Assembly (NCBI RefSeq): GCF_014203645.1
Contig: NZ_JACHJL010000002.1
Span: forward strand, 558,001-622,000
DNA length: 64,000 bases
From: Streptomyces zagrosensis
GTDB lineage: Bacteria > Actinomycetota > Actinomycetes > Streptomycetales > Streptomycetaceae
Reading direction: 5' to 3'
Part shown: in pieces, positions 1-8,507 of the stretch
Layout: the number at the start of each line of letters is the position of its first letter
How positions within the stretch are numbered: the first letter of the stretch is position 1
Made by a program: the position numbers and the translations under genes
Notes under the pieces: generated by a model
Seen by the model: only the letters and a program-made list of their open reading frames with translations
What the model was told of the DNA's origin: nothing
Database searches by the model: none

Positions 1-1138
1 GCACCATCATGGTCAGCGCGAGCCCGAGCGCACCACCCTGGCCGATGCCGAGCAGCGTGGCCCACAACCAGGCGCCGCCCACGGGCGCGATCAGCAGGCC
101 GACGACTCCGCTGGCCATCAGGGTGGCGACGGTGACGGCGAGCATCCGCTGGCGGGGCATCCGCCCGGCGAGCAGCGGCACGACGAACGAGCCAACGCCC
201 TGGAGCAGGGTGCTGTACGCGAAGACGAGCCCGGCCGTGGACTTGCTCATGCCGTGGTCGGTGAAGACCGTGGGCAGCCAGGCGATCACGACGTACGCGA
301 CGAGTGACTGCGACCCCATGAACAGGGTGATCTGCCAGGCGAGCGGGGTGCGGGAGAGGCGCCGAGATGAGTCGGCGGCGGTGTCGGTTGTTGTGGTGGT
401 GCCGGTGGTGCCGGTGCCGTCGGTGGTGGTGTTCGCGCCGGTGGTGGGGTGGGCCGGGGTGGCGGCCGGCTGGCCGTGCTGGGTGCCGCGGCGGGAGATG
501 ACGGCCTGCGGAACCCAGAGCAGCGCGGCAAAGGCGGCGAGCAGGGCCCAGGAGGCGAGCGAGCCGCGCCAGCTGCCGAGCGCGTTCTCCAGGGGGACGG
601 CTGCGGCGGCGGCTGTGGTCGCGCCGATGATCATCGAGGTGGAGTAGAGGGCGGTCATGGCCGCCGCACGGTCCGGGAAGTCCCGTTTGACCAGGCCCGG
701 CATCAACACGTTGAGCAGGGCTATCGCCGTACCGACGAAGGCACTGCCGACGAAGAGCGTGACCACCGGCGGCGCGACGCGCAGCAGGATGCCGCCGCAG
801 AGCAGCACCAACGCGCCGAGCAGCGCGGTTTCCGTACCGAACCGGCGAGCCAGCTTCGGTGCCAGCGGCGATGCCAGCCCCATGAAGATCAGCGGAATGG
901 TGGTGACCAGGCTGGTCGCGGTGGCCGCGAGGCCGAAGTCGTCGCTGATCTCGCTGAGCAGTGGGGAGACCGCGGCCAGCGCCGCGCGCATGTTGAGCGA
1001 GGCGAGGACGATGCCGACGAGGAGCAGAGCGGGGTGCGCGCGCAGCGTGCGGCGCGCGACGGCCACCGGTGGGGCGGGGACCAGGTCCTCTTCCGCGTCG
1101 ATGAGTCGTGCATCGGGCGTGGTGTTGGGCCCGGACAT
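1..1138 (-). CDS. MFS transporter, CynX/NimT-like (C-terminus beyond window)
   Basis: A major facilitator integral membrane transporter read on the minus strand; about 379 residues are inside the window and the C-terminal end is cut off by the window edge. The ATG at 1138 opens a polar N-terminus followed by repeated hydrophobic segments, with a short cytoplasmic loop rich in Thr/Gly/Ala (roughly residues 215-255) between the two six-helix halves. The first half has the pattern LLVGIVLASLNMRAALAAVS, like cyanate/2-nitroimidazole (CynX/NimT) transporters. The FadR-type regulator gene lies directly upstream in the same orientation, about 150 bp away, so it is a plausible controller. Substrate cannot be told from sequence. 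The family call is fairly secure; the subfamily call is tentative. Confidence 0.85.
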   Translation of the reverse strand, partial: MSGPNTTPDARLIDAEEDLVPAPPVAVARRTLRAHPALLLVGIVLASLNMRAALAAVSPLLSEISDDFGLAATATSLVTTIPLIFMGLASPLAPKLARRFGTETALLGALVLLCGGILLRVAPPVVTLFVGSAFVGTAIALLNVLMPGLVKRDFPDRAAAMTALYSTSMIIGATTAAAAAVPLENALGSWRGSLASWALLAAFAALLWVPQAVISRRGTQHGQPAATPAHPTTGANTTTDGTGTTGTTTTTDTAADSSRRLSRTPLAWQITLFMGSQSLVAYVVIAWLPTVFTDHGMSKSTAGLVFAYSTLLQGVGSFVVPLLAGRMPRQRMLAVTVATLMASGVVGLLIAPVGGAWLWATLLGIGQGGALGLALTMMV

Positions 1139-1291
1139 AGGCGGCATACCTTTCGTTGGGCTGGGGTGGGCTGGGGCTGGGGCGGGCTGGGCTGAATTCG
1201 CCGGGGGGTGTGCCAGGTGGGCGCCGGGGGATGTGCCAGGTGGGTTTTTGGCGCGTGTTACGGGGTGGAGTTTCGGGGGTGTGCGGCGGGG

Positions 1292-2005
1292 TTACGCGCC
1301 CGGGGCGAGCAGCGCGTCTACTGCCCGTTTTGGCACATCGAGCAGCGCTCGGGCCGCGCCTTCCGCGGCATCCGGGTCGCCGGAGGCGATCGCATCGACC
1401 AGCGCCTGATGGTCTACAGGGTCGATGTGCGGCATGTCCTGGTCGCCGTGCGCGGTGACCAGGGCCTCGCGTACGGAGCTGCTGAACCAGCCGTATGTGG
1501 CGCTGAGCGCGGAGTTGTGCGCCGCGTCCACCACGGCGGTATGGAATTCGACGTCGTGATCCGCGTACAGCTCCAGGTTGTCGTACGGCGGCTGGCCCTG
1601 CGCGCCCACCAGCTCGGCCTGCGCGGCGAGCGCGCCGAGCATCCGCTCCAAATCGGCGGGCTGATGCCGCAGCGCGGCGAGCCGGGCGCCTTCGGCCTCC
1701 AGGGCGATGCGGAGCTCCAGGACGTCGCGGATTCCCGCGCGCTGGATGCCGCGCAGCACTGCGGCCGGATCGGTGGTGGACACGACGAAGGTGCCTTCGC
1801 CCTGCCTGGACTGGAGCATTCCGGCGTGAACGAGGACGCGTACCGCCTCACGAACGGTGTTCCGACCGACCTGGAGCTGCTCGGCGAGCGCGTGCTCGGT
1901 CGGCACGCGGTCCCCCACCTGCCACTCGCCACCGGCCAACTGCGCTCGTAGCTGCTCCACGACGGTATCCACCAGGGACTGCCGCCCCGCTGCCCGCAGT
2001 GTCAT
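1292..2005 (-). CDS. GntR-family (FadR/FCD subfamily) transcriptional regulator
   Basis: A 237-residue DNA-binding repressor-type protein. An N-terminal winged helix-turn-helix (about residues 5-75) carries the GntR signature around VPTEHALAEQLQVGRNTVRE, with a wing ending SRQGEGTFV. The C-terminal half (about 90-230) is all-helical with spaced Asp/His residues (EFHTAVVDAAHN), as in FCD ligand-binding domains that often bind a metal and a carboxylate ligand. Length fits the family. The neighbouring MFS transporter follows in the same direction and is the likely target. The ligand is unknown. Confidence 0.9.
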   Translation of the reverse strand: MTLRAAGRQSLVDTVVEQLRAQLAGGEWQVGDRVPTEHALAEQLQVGRNTVREAVRVLVHAGMLQSRQGEGTFVVSTTDPAAVLRGIQRAGIRDVLELRIALEAEGARLAALRHQPADLERMLGALAAQAELVGAQGQPPYDNLELYADHDVEFHTAVVDAAHNSALSATYGWFSSSVREALVTAHGDQDMPHIDPVDHQALVDAIASGDPDAAEGAARALLDVPKRAVDALLAPGA

Positions 2006-2366
2006 GGCCTTCGCTCTCCTGTGCTGGTGCGTACGGATGTGGTTCGGGGTGCTGTGCGTGGGCGTGGGTGCGTGGGTGCGTGGGTGTGGGTCGGGGGTGC
2101 CGTGCGTGGTGAGTACGGGCGTGGGTCGGGGCGCTGTGCGTGTGGGGGGCGCGGAGGCGGGCGAGCTTGGGGGAGGCGTGGGGTGGGCTTGAGGTGGTTG
2201 TACGGGGCGCTGCTAGATGGGGTTACCGGGTCATCCTACAACTGCGTTGACGCCCTGGGCAGGCCCGTACGACGTGATGGGCACTACGTGTCCACGACAG
2301 GGAACGCTGAGGTGACGCCGTCACCGGAGGGGATGGGTGCCCGGCCCGGTGATCGGCCGGTGCTGC
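2006..2366. other. Intergenic region with G/T-rich simple repeats
   Basis: No convincing gene is seen. Around 2045-2110 the plus strand is a string of GTGGGTGCGTGGGTG-like units, and a second GT-rich patch lies at 2115-2170. The promoter of the GntR gene should lie in its lower part. A clear FadR-type operator could not be picked out. Confidence 0.5.
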
Positions 2367-2579
2367 TCAGCCCGGGTCGCCCTCGCCGCTCTGGTTGTCG
2401 GGGTGTGGGTGCTCGGTGATCATCTGGTTGAAGTCGCTCACCCTTCCGGCCGCCTGTTGTGTTCTGGCAGCCGTCCGGCCGCGGTCCGCCGCGAAGCACA
2501 CCCGGCAGTCGGGGTGCGCCACGGGTTCGAGTTCCGGCATGGGCACTACCGGTTCCGTTGTTGTGCTGTCTGCGCTCAC
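2367..2579 (-). CDS. Small Cys-containing conserved Streptomyces protein
   Basis: A 70-residue acidic protein with the central motif HPDCRVCFAADRGRTAA and a following FNQMITEHPHP segment. Small proteins of this style, with a CxxC pair and a trailing NxxIxxHPH-like end, are common in Streptomyces, often beside XRE regulators or peptide-modification genes; this is from general familiarity and not a search. The CxxC could bind zinc. A fragment of a methyltransferase gene lies just upstream on the same strand, so this may be the surviving member of a decayed gene set. Function is unknown. Confidence 0.6.
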   Translation of the reverse strand: MSADSTTTEPVVPMPELEPVAHPDCRVCFAADRGRTAARTQQAAGRVSDFNQMITEHPHPDNQSGEGDPG

Positions 2580-2736
2580 CGTTCCAACCGCCTTCGTCGC
2601 CCTGCCTACGTCCCTGAGAGGTGCAACCCCTAGATGCCTTAAGCCTTGCGGAAAGATTGGATTTGGTACACGGAACGCGCGCGACCAAACGTCTTCAGTG
2701 GGCGGGCTTTTGGGGCACTGCCGGGCAGCTGGTTGA

Positions 2737-2844
2737 CATGGGGCCCGTGAAACCCTCCCGAGGGATCGCCTCGGCGGCAGCGCGCCACGTGGCGTCGGTG
2801 AGTGCGCCGCCCTCGGCGAGCTTGTCCGCCGGGGCCGCCCGCAG
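2737..2844 (-). pseudogene. Remnant of a PCMT-like methyltransferase N-terminus
   Basis: Reading the minus strand from 2844 gives LRAAPADKLAEGGALTDATW, then RAAAEAIPREGFTGP. This is the characteristic opening of actinobacterial protein-isoaspartate-type methyltransferases, where the Trp-Arg-x-Ala and Pro-Arg-x-x-Phe spacing is conserved. No start codon precedes it and the frame is lost soon after the PREGF motif, so only about 35 codons remain. Upstream and downstream sequence carries no matching continuation. Interpreted as a decayed fragment. Confidence 0.5.
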
Positions 2845-2970
2845 TTAAGTGGGTGTGCTCACGTACCGGAGCTGTGCTCACGTACCGGAGCCTTTCTGCG
2901 GCTGGTCGGCGATGGCTTGGGTCGGCGGTTGGGTGTCGATGAGTACGGGTCAACTGGGCGCACACGAACG

Positions 2971-3942
2971 TCAGTTGGTCGCTTGGGTGGCCGGTGGTGT
3001 GACCGCTTCCGGTTCGCGAACCGGTCCCCGGCCCGGGATGTGTGGGGTGAGCGTGGGTGGGGTCAGGCTTTCGGCTACCGCGTCGGCGAAGGCCAGGGCG
3101 GCTGGGCTGAGGGTTTCCCAGCGGCGGACCGCCCAGCCGGTGGCGAGTGGGGGCAGGTCGGGGATGGGGATGAGACGTAGCCCCGGGTGTTCGGCGGCGC
3201 GCCAGCCGGGGAGGGCGGGGACGATCGCGTGGCCGAGGCCGAGTTCGGCGAGCAGCATCGCGGTGTCCCAATCGGCGACGCTGGTGGAGGCGTCCGGTTC
3301 GGTGCCGTGCTGGGCGAAGTGGCCGTCCAGGGAGCGGCGCGAGGTGGAGTTCTCGGGGAGCCGGATGTGTCGGATGTCGGCCAGGTCGTCGCGGTGGATG
3401 GTCGCGCGGGTGGCTAGTGGATCGTTGGAGCGTACGGCGAGTACCCACGGCAGATGGACGACGGTGCGCTGCGCTACGCCGCGTGCCGAGGGGCCGATGG
3501 TGATCCAGGCCAGGTCGGCGGTGTCGGCGGCCAGCGCATCGAGGCAGCCGCGTCCCGAATGGGAGGTCTGGAACTCCAGGCCGACCTGCGGATGCCGGGT
3601 TCGGAAGGCGACGACGGCCTGTGACATGAAGTGGCGTACGGAGATGGCGCCCGTGGTGATGCGTACCGTTCCTGCCGCGCCGTCGCGTATCTCGTGCAAC
3701 TGCCGTACGACCAGGTCGAGCGTGCCGATCCCGTCGCCCGCGGCGCGTCGCAGCAGCCGTCCGGCCTGGGTTGGAGCGACCCCGCGCGGCTGGCGCTCCA
3801 ACAGCGGCAGGCCCAACTCCCGCTCCAGACGGCGCACCCGCTGGCTTACGGCGGACTGGGTGCAGGACAGATCGCGGGCCACGGCGCTGAGGCTGCCCGC
3901 ATCGCAGACCGCGACGAAGGCGCGGAGATCATCGAGGGTCAT
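2971..3942 (-). CDS. LysR-family transcriptional regulator
   Basis: A 323-residue regulator. Residues 1-60 form the LysR winged helix-turn-helix (MTLDDLRAFVAVCDAGSLSA, then SCTQSAVSQRVRRLERELG). The rest is a periplasmic-binding-like effector domain of two subdomains, with VRITTGAISVRHFM opening the first and ELGLGHAIVPALPG near the C-terminal cleft. LysR proteins usually act on a divergently transcribed neighbour, but the sequence beyond the start codon holds only degraded DNA and a trpD fragment, so the target may have been lost. The C-terminal 35 residues are Pro/Thr-rich and probably disordered. Confidence 0.9.
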   Translation of the reverse strand: MTLDDLRAFVAVCDAGSLSAVARDLSCTQSAVSQRVRRLERELGLPLLERQPRGVAPTQAGRLLRRAAGDGIGTLDLVVRQLHEIRDGAAGTVRITTGAISVRHFMSQAVVAFRTRHPQVGLEFQTSHSGRGCLDALAADTADLAWITIGPSARGVAQRTVVHLPWVLAVRSNDPLATRATIHRDDLADIRHIRLPENSTSRRSLDGHFAQHGTEPDASTSVADWDTAMLLAELGLGHAIVPALPGWRAAEHPGLRLIPIPDLPPLATGWAVRRWETLSPAALAFADAVAESLTPPTLTPHIPGRGPVREPEAVTPPATQATN

Positions 3943-4318
3943 CCGGTCACGCTAGATGAGAGGCGATGGCCAAGCCAGAGCTTGGAGAGTTGGAAGAAAA
4001 CCCGTGGATTGACTTGGAGATGGCCAGCGCAGATCCTCAAGTGCAGGGCGAAGTCGGCACCGCGGAGCCGCTCACCCTGGGGCGGCAACCCGTCCGTATC
4101 GGCGGTGTGTGTCCGGACGCGCAGCGCGGTGACGGCCGGGTGCCGACCCCTTGTCTTGTCGGCTCCTCTTTTGTCGGGTGGGCCGTTTTTTGCGGGGTGT
4201 GGCGTGTGTCCCGCTCGCGGGGTGCGCCGTCTGTCCCCCTGGTGGCGCGTGACGTCTGGCCGCTCGCCTTTGCGGGGTGGGGCCCGTCCGCCGCGGGTCC
4301 GCTCTGTCCGCTACGGCA
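3943..4318. other. Intergenic DNA between LysR gene and trpD fragment
   Basis: About 375 bp without a supportable gene. Open frames on the plus strand from 3966 have no family resemblance and lack a ribosome-binding site. The LysR promoter should lie near 3943-4000. The rest may be decayed coding DNA related to the trpD fragment that follows. Confidence 0.4.
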
Positions 4319-4513
4319 ATGGTGCGCGGGGTGCTGGCCGGGGAGCAGGGCCCGCGCCGTGACGTCGTCCTGCTCAACACCGCGGCGGCCTTGCGGATCA
4401 CGGGCCGGTGCGAGGGGTGGGACCAGGCGGTGGCGCGGGCTGCCGACGCCATCGACGACGGGACCGCTCGCGATGTGCTCACCCGGTGGGTGGAAGTGTC
4501 CCGATCGTTGTGA
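4319..4513 (+). pseudogene. trpD: C-terminal fragment of anthranilate phosphoribosyltransferase (trpD)
   Basis: The plus-strand frame from 4319 reads RGVLAGEQGPRRDVVLLNTA, then AALRITGRCEGW and a helical tail ending TRWVEVSRSL. This matches the last 60 or so residues of TrpD, in which the GxxGPxRDVVLLNAAAAL motif is strongly conserved. The catalytic N-terminal two-thirds, including the phosphoribosyl-diphosphate site, is absent; upstream sequence in the frame is unrelated. It cannot be functional and is best read as debris of a former trpD copy. Confidence 0.7.
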
Positions 4514-4704
4514 CCACGGGCAGGGGCCCCGCCTCGGCGGCTGGCCGCCCTCCTCGCAAGGACGGCGCGGCCCGCGTGGTTGGCCGCCCTCCTCGGACGC
4601 ACGGGGCCTACCAAGGAGAGCGGGCCAGGGCCTACTGAGAACAGCGGGTCAGGGCCTGCCAAGGACAGCGGGGCGCGGTTGCCGACACCGCGGAGCCCGA
4701 CTCG

Positions 4705-6186
4705 TCAGTCGTCGGGCCACTCCCACGACATGCCGTGGATGCCCGCAGGGCAGCGAATAGGGAGCATATGGGCCGTGTGGGACACATCGATCGCTATCCG
4801 CCGGCTGTACCGCTGCTCCGCCCCGAGATGCTCGCGGTAATAGCGGTGACAACTCACCGGTAGGGCGTCCGGGTGGAAGTACACATGGAGCAGGTACTCG
4901 CGCAGGTTGACCCGGGTACGGCGCTCGTGGTGGGTGGAGACCAGCTGGCTCCGGCCGAGCGAGATCTCGTAATCGACCACCACGGTCTCGTTCTTGGCCA
5001 GTTCCCGGCCGAAGAGGATCTCTATCACGATGCTGCGGAGCTCGGGCAGGAAGCGTATGGTGCCGGGCTTGCCGCACCGCACGACCACGTCGATCGACTC
5101 GGCCGCGGTGTCGTCGATGCAGTGCACGACCGTGACGCGGCTGGCGCCGGCGCGAGTGGCGCGCAGCACCTGGTGCACGGCCGTGTTGCGTATGCATCGA
5201 TGCTCGTCCAGGCGCACCGTCTCGCGGATGACGAGAGAGCTGACGTCCTCGTTGAAGTGCGCGAACGCCGCGCCCAGCGCCTGTTCGACGGTCGAGTTCT
5301 CGCCGAAGATCCGTTGCGATGCGGTCAGGTCCTGTGTTTCGTTGACCGCTCGGCCACGCGGCCGGTGCGGGCCGAGCAGGCAGCGCAGGGCGCCTACGGG
5401 CAGCGCGAGGATGTTCTCCAACTCGTCCACGGCGAGTAGCGACTGGACCCGTTCCGGCTGGCTTCGGCCGCGCTGCCAGTAGCTGAGGGTGGCCAGGCTG
5501 ATCCGTATGCCACGGGCTTCAAGCCGTTCCCTGACCCGCTCCAGCGGGAGGCCGCGCTGGCGCAGCGCCTCCCGGAAGACGGTGGCGAACGATGTTGCGG
5601 CGGTGGCGTGGGTGAAGCGCGGGGCGTGAGCGGCGCCGCTGTCGCAGCCGCCGGGCGCGATCGGTCCGGTGGGTGGGGTCGGCTCACTGTCCGCGTTCGC
5701 TGCACTATCGGCGTTCGGCCCGCTGGGCGTGGCTGGTCCAGTGTGCGCGGCTGATGCGGTGGATGCGGTGGGTGCGGTGGGTGCGGTGGGTCTGGTGATG
5801 GGAGCCGTTGGTCCGGTGGGTGCGGTCGGTTCGACGGGGGCCGGGCGCGACGTGGTGGCGTGCACTCGTGTCATGGGCGGCGCCCCGGTGGCGGCAACCA
5901 CCCGCGTCCTGCTGGCCGCAGGCAAGGCGGACACGGGCCCAAGGGCGGCCGGGAAAACGACAGGTGAGGCCCCGGGCGCAGGTGGGCAAACGACGGACGC
6001 CGGCCTGTGCGTGGGTGGGGGAACGGATGCGGGATCGGCGGAGGCAGCCGGGCCCGATGGTGGGGTGGGGGTCGGGGAGTCGGTCGGGTCGGGGGGCGCG
6101 GCGGCGTTCGTGGCGCTGGCCTCCAGGGTGGGCGCGGCTCTGCCGCCTGGGCCGTCACCTGGGCCGCCGTGGGGCGTCTTGGTCAT
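4705..6186 (-). CDS. XRE-like helix-turn-helix protein with long low-complexity N-terminus
   Basis: A 493-residue protein. I place the start at the ATG at 6186 because a GGAG lies five bases upstream; another in-frame start exists at 6207. The first 200 or so residues are Pro/Ala/Thr-rich, with TGPTAPT-like repeats, and are probably disordered. A helix-turn-helix follows (FREALRQRGLPLERVRERLE, then ISLATLSYWQRGRSQPE). The C-terminal 220 residues form a conserved-looking all-beta/alpha region of unknown fold, ending HGMSWEWPDD. Proteins with this HTH-plus-unknown-domain plan occur widely in Streptomyces with no defined role. It could be a DNA-binding regulator; no partner is evident. Confidence 0.75.
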   Translation of the reverse strand: MTKTPHGGPGDGPGGRAAPTLEASATNAAAPPDPTDSPTPTPPSGPAASADPASVPPPTHRPASVVCPPAPGASPVVFPAALGPVSALPAASRTRVVAATGAPPMTRVHATTSRPAPVEPTAPTGPTAPITRPTAPTAPTASTASAAHTGPATPSGPNADSAANADSEPTPPTGPIAPGGCDSGAAHAPRFTHATAATSFATVFREALRQRGLPLERVRERLEARGIRISLATLSYWQRGRSQPERVQSLLAVDELENILALPVGALRCLLGPHRPRGRAVNETQDLTASQRIFGENSTVEQALGAAFAHFNEDVSSLVIRETVRLDEHRCIRNTAVHQVLRATRAGASRVTVVHCIDDTAAESIDVVVRCGKPGTIRFLPELRSIVIEILFGRELAKNETVVVDYEISLGRSQLVSTHHERRTRVNLREYLLHVYFHPDALPVSCHRYYREHLGAEQRYSRRIAIDVSHTAHMLPIRCPAGIHGMSWEWPDD

Positions 6187-6290
6187 GACGTCTCCGGTGG
6201 ATCGCACGGTGTTGCGATGGCGTGACGCGCGTCGTGGTGATCGGTTGGGGGCGACGGCGTGGCCTCGCGGGGTCCCGATGCCAAACAGTG

Positions 6291-6326
6291 CGGGGGCCGC
6301 TCACCGTATCCGGCGAGCGGCCCCCG
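6291..6326 (-). terminator. Rho-independent terminator after the S1 protease gene
   Basis: A perfect 12-bp stem (6291-6302 pairs with 6315-6326; CGGGGGCCGCTC with GAGCGGCCCCCG) with a 12-base loop lies about 20 bp past the stop codon of the protease gene. There is no U-run, as is usual in Streptomyces. Confidence 0.85.
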
Positions 6327-6348
6327 TGTCCCGTGGGGTGAGTGTGAC

Positions 6349-7542
6349 TTAGCCCAGGTTCAGGCTCAGCTTGTAGTACGACAGGGCGTCGTCGAGGGGC
6401 TGGAAGTAGGACGAACCGGCCGAGTTAACGCCGGAGCACTGCTGGCCGATCGGACCGCCGGACGTCATGCCCTGGGCCTGGCTGCCGGAGATGTACGCGC
6501 CGCCACTGTCGCCGCCCTCGGTGCAGACCGAGGAGCTGCCCAGACCGCGCACGACCGTGTCGGGGCCGCCGTTCTCGTCCGTGTAGGTGACCGTGACGTT
6601 GTACGACTTGACCTTGCCGCAGGTCCACTGGGTCGTCTGGCCGGACTTGCACATCGAGGCGCCGGACGCGGCGCGCTTGCTGCCCTTGACCGCTATGGTG
6701 CCCGCCGAGCCGTACGTGCCGACCTTGGTGGCTATCGAGTCATCGGAGTCCACGCGGGCTATGCCCATGTCCACGCTGTTGGTGCCGATCCCGAAGCGGG
6801 TGTGCTCACCCTTCGCGAAGCGCTCGTTGTTGTAGGAGAGGACCGGCAGGTCCGCGATGCAGTGGCCCGCGGTGACCAGGTACTGGCGGCCCGACGAGTC
6901 CTTCGCGCCGTAGCCCACCGAACACAGGTAACCGTTGAAGGTCATCCGGCTGCCCGGGTAGACCACGGTCTGCGGGGCGAGCTGCTGCTTGCCCTCGACC
7001 ACGCGAACGGCCTTGCCGAACGACTTGGCCTGCTTCAGGAACGCGCGGGCGCCGGCGCTCTTGTCGTTCGCCACCTCAATGGTGACGGTGTCCGACGCGA
7101 GGTCCACGGACCACGCCGAGACGCCGGACGGCGTCTGCTTCGTGGCCTTCGCATCCAGCTTGGCCTTGATCGCGTCGAGCGCGGACTCGCCGCGCGCCGG
7201 GACCCGTGCCTTCAGGCCCGCGTCCTCGATCTTGTCGGCGGTCTTGGCGTTGGGGGCGTTGACGACCAGCGTGCCGCTCTTGTCGAAGAACGCGCCCTCC
7301 GTCGCGATGCCCTTCTTGGCGAGACCGGCGAACGTGCCCTGCTGCTCCGCCTGGGAGTCCAACCGCTCAACCGCGGCCTTCTCGCTCACGCCAAGCGACG
7401 TGGCCAGGGCCTGCACCATCTTCGGCTCGTAGCGAGGGGTTGCCGAACCCGAGTCATCCTTGGCCTGCGCGCCGGACACGGCCGAGACGGAGAGCAGGGC
7501 GCCAACTGTGGCGGCAAGGACGTACTTCCGGGAAACTCTCAC
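6349..7542 (-). CDS. Secreted S1-family serine protease with alpha-lytic-type propeptide
   Basis: A 397-residue preproenzyme. The open frame extends upstream to 7689, but the GTG at 7542 is chosen: a GGAAGG lies just before it and a signal peptide starts immediately (RKYVLAATVGALLSVSAVSG, cleavage near AQA). Residues of about 30-190 look like the alpha-lytic-protease-type propeptide that assists folding. The mature chymotrypsin-fold domain shows the triad: His in VTAGHC (about 225), Asp in NSVDMGIARV (about 257) and Ser in EGGDSGGAY (about 345). Cys pairs suit disulfides outside the cell. It resembles streptogrisin-type exoproteases. It is monocistronic and closed by a strong hairpin. Confidence 0.92.
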   Translation of the reverse strand: MRVSRKYVLAATVGALLSVSAVSGAQAKDDSGSATPRYEPKMVQALATSLGVSEKAAVERLDSQAEQQGTFAGLAKKGIATEGAFFDKSGTLVVNAPNAKTADKIEDAGLKARVPARGESALDAIKAKLDAKATKQTPSGVSAWSVDLASDTVTIEVANDKSAGARAFLKQAKSFGKAVRVVEGKQQLAPQTVVYPGSRMTFNGYLCSVGYGAKDSSGRQYLVTAGHCIADLPVLSYNNERFAKGEHTRFGIGTNSVDMGIARVDSDDSIATKVGTYGSAGTIAVKGSKRAASGASMCKSGQTTQWTCGKVKSYNVTVTYTDENGGPDTVVRGLGSSSVCTEGGDSGGAYISGSQAQGMTSGGPIGQQCSGVNSAGSSYFQPLDDALSYYKLSLNLG

Positions 7543-8008
7543 GGTGTTTCCTTCCGGTTGCAGAACGGGCGCCCAGGCAGGGGGGTTGGGAAACACGCTG
7601 AAATGCCAACGTGCTTCCAGGGAGGGCGCTCGTCTGGCGGCGTGGGTGGGGACCGATCGCCGCGAACCGAACTGTGACGCAGCAAACACTTCGCGAACAA
7701 GGTTTCTTCACGGGTGTTTTTTCAACAGAGTTGCATAAATCTGTGATGGCAGGCCCGGCTGCACGGGTGGGCCAGCCGTCTGACGTGCGACGCTCGGGAC
7801 CGGTTCCGCTTCCCGTATTCCGGCATGTGGTCGGGGCGTTGATGATCAAAGGCGAGCTGGAGAAGACCTCTGCTTTGCCGCTGATTCCGCGGGTATTTAC
7901 GGACTTTGCAGGCTTTAGCTGGCCCTAACGAGCCTTCTATGGGGCTGCTCGCACGCCTTCAGGAGGCTGTCCGCGTGCCTGTCGTGCGCCTTCCCTAAGC
8001 CGTACCGA
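7543..8008. other. Protease promoter region
   Basis: About 465 bp without a gene. The stretch at 7670-7745 is markedly AT-richer than its surroundings (on the minus strand it includes TTGAAAAAAC and AAGAAACCTTG) and is the likely promoter zone of the S1 protease gene. Nothing else recognised. Confidence 0.5.
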
Positions 8009-8386
8009 TCACCAGGCCACCCAGAGCGCGCAGGCGAGTGGGGCGATGAGGGCGATCGCTCCGAGCACGGCGAACTGGTGGGTTCCGGGGAGCCCTCGCA
8101 TGGCCGGTGAGCAGTACGAGAGGGCGCACAGTAGGGGAGAGACCACCATGATCAATACCGTGAGGTACAGGCCCTCCCATCGTGGTGCGAAGCCATCCAG
8201 CGATGGACTGGCGCCGAACATGCCAGCCAGCGCGCCGAGCACCATGCCGACGATGACTTTGGCCCACTGCCAGAACACGTAGTACAGGCAACAGACGGCG
8301 GTGAACCACAACGGCAGGCCGAGCGCGATGGCGCCCGCGTTGTTGCCCGCGCTGGTGTGGAGTCGGGTTGTGTGCGGCATGGGCAC
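8009..8386 (-). CDS. Small integral membrane protein
   Basis: A 125-residue protein with about four hydrophobic segments (around residues 18-38, 42-60, 70-90 and 102-122), for example LYLTVLIMVVSPLLCALSYC. It starts at a GTG followed two codons later by an ATG (MPMPH). No soluble domain or recognised family. A perfect 9-bp inverted repeat lies just upstream of the start and could be an operator for this gene. Function is unknown. Confidence 0.65.
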   Translation of the reverse strand: MPMPHTTRLHTSAGNNAGAIALGLPLWFTAVCCLYYVFWQWAKVIVGMVLGALAGMFGASPSLDGFAPRWEGLYLTVLIMVVSPLLCALSYCSPAMRGLPGTHQFAVLGAIALIAPLACALWVAW

Positions 8387-8412
8387 GACCCTGTCAGCGG
8401 GGGCTGGTCGCC

Positions 8413-8434
8413 GAATGAGTACCGCTACTCATTC
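8413..8434. promoter_or_regulatory. Perfect inverted repeat, candidate operator
   Basis: GAATGAGTA, four bases, TACTCATTC: a perfect 9-bp dyad 27 bp upstream of the start codon of the small membrane protein gene. Short AT-containing dyads in GC-rich intergenic DNA are typical of TetR/MarR/GntR operators. Which regulator binds is unknown. Confidence 0.5.
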
Positions 8435-8446
8435 CGCACCCAGGAC

Positions 8447-8482
8447 GGCGGCCCGTCCGCTGCCTGAGCAGGACGGGCCGCC
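8447..8482 (-). terminator. Terminator after DHA2 exporter gene
   Basis: A perfect 12-bp stem (8447-8458 with 8471-8482; GGCGGCCCGTCC and its complement) with a 12-base loop, 25 bp beyond the stop codon of the exporter gene. Confidence 0.85.
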
Positions 8483-8507
8483 GGGTACGCCATCAAGAGC
8501 CCATCGG

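Noticed and set aside
2639..3448. 269-codon minus-strand frame overlapping the LysR gene
   Set aside because: Overlaps LysR in another frame, is Arg/His/Pro-rich and has no recognisable domain.
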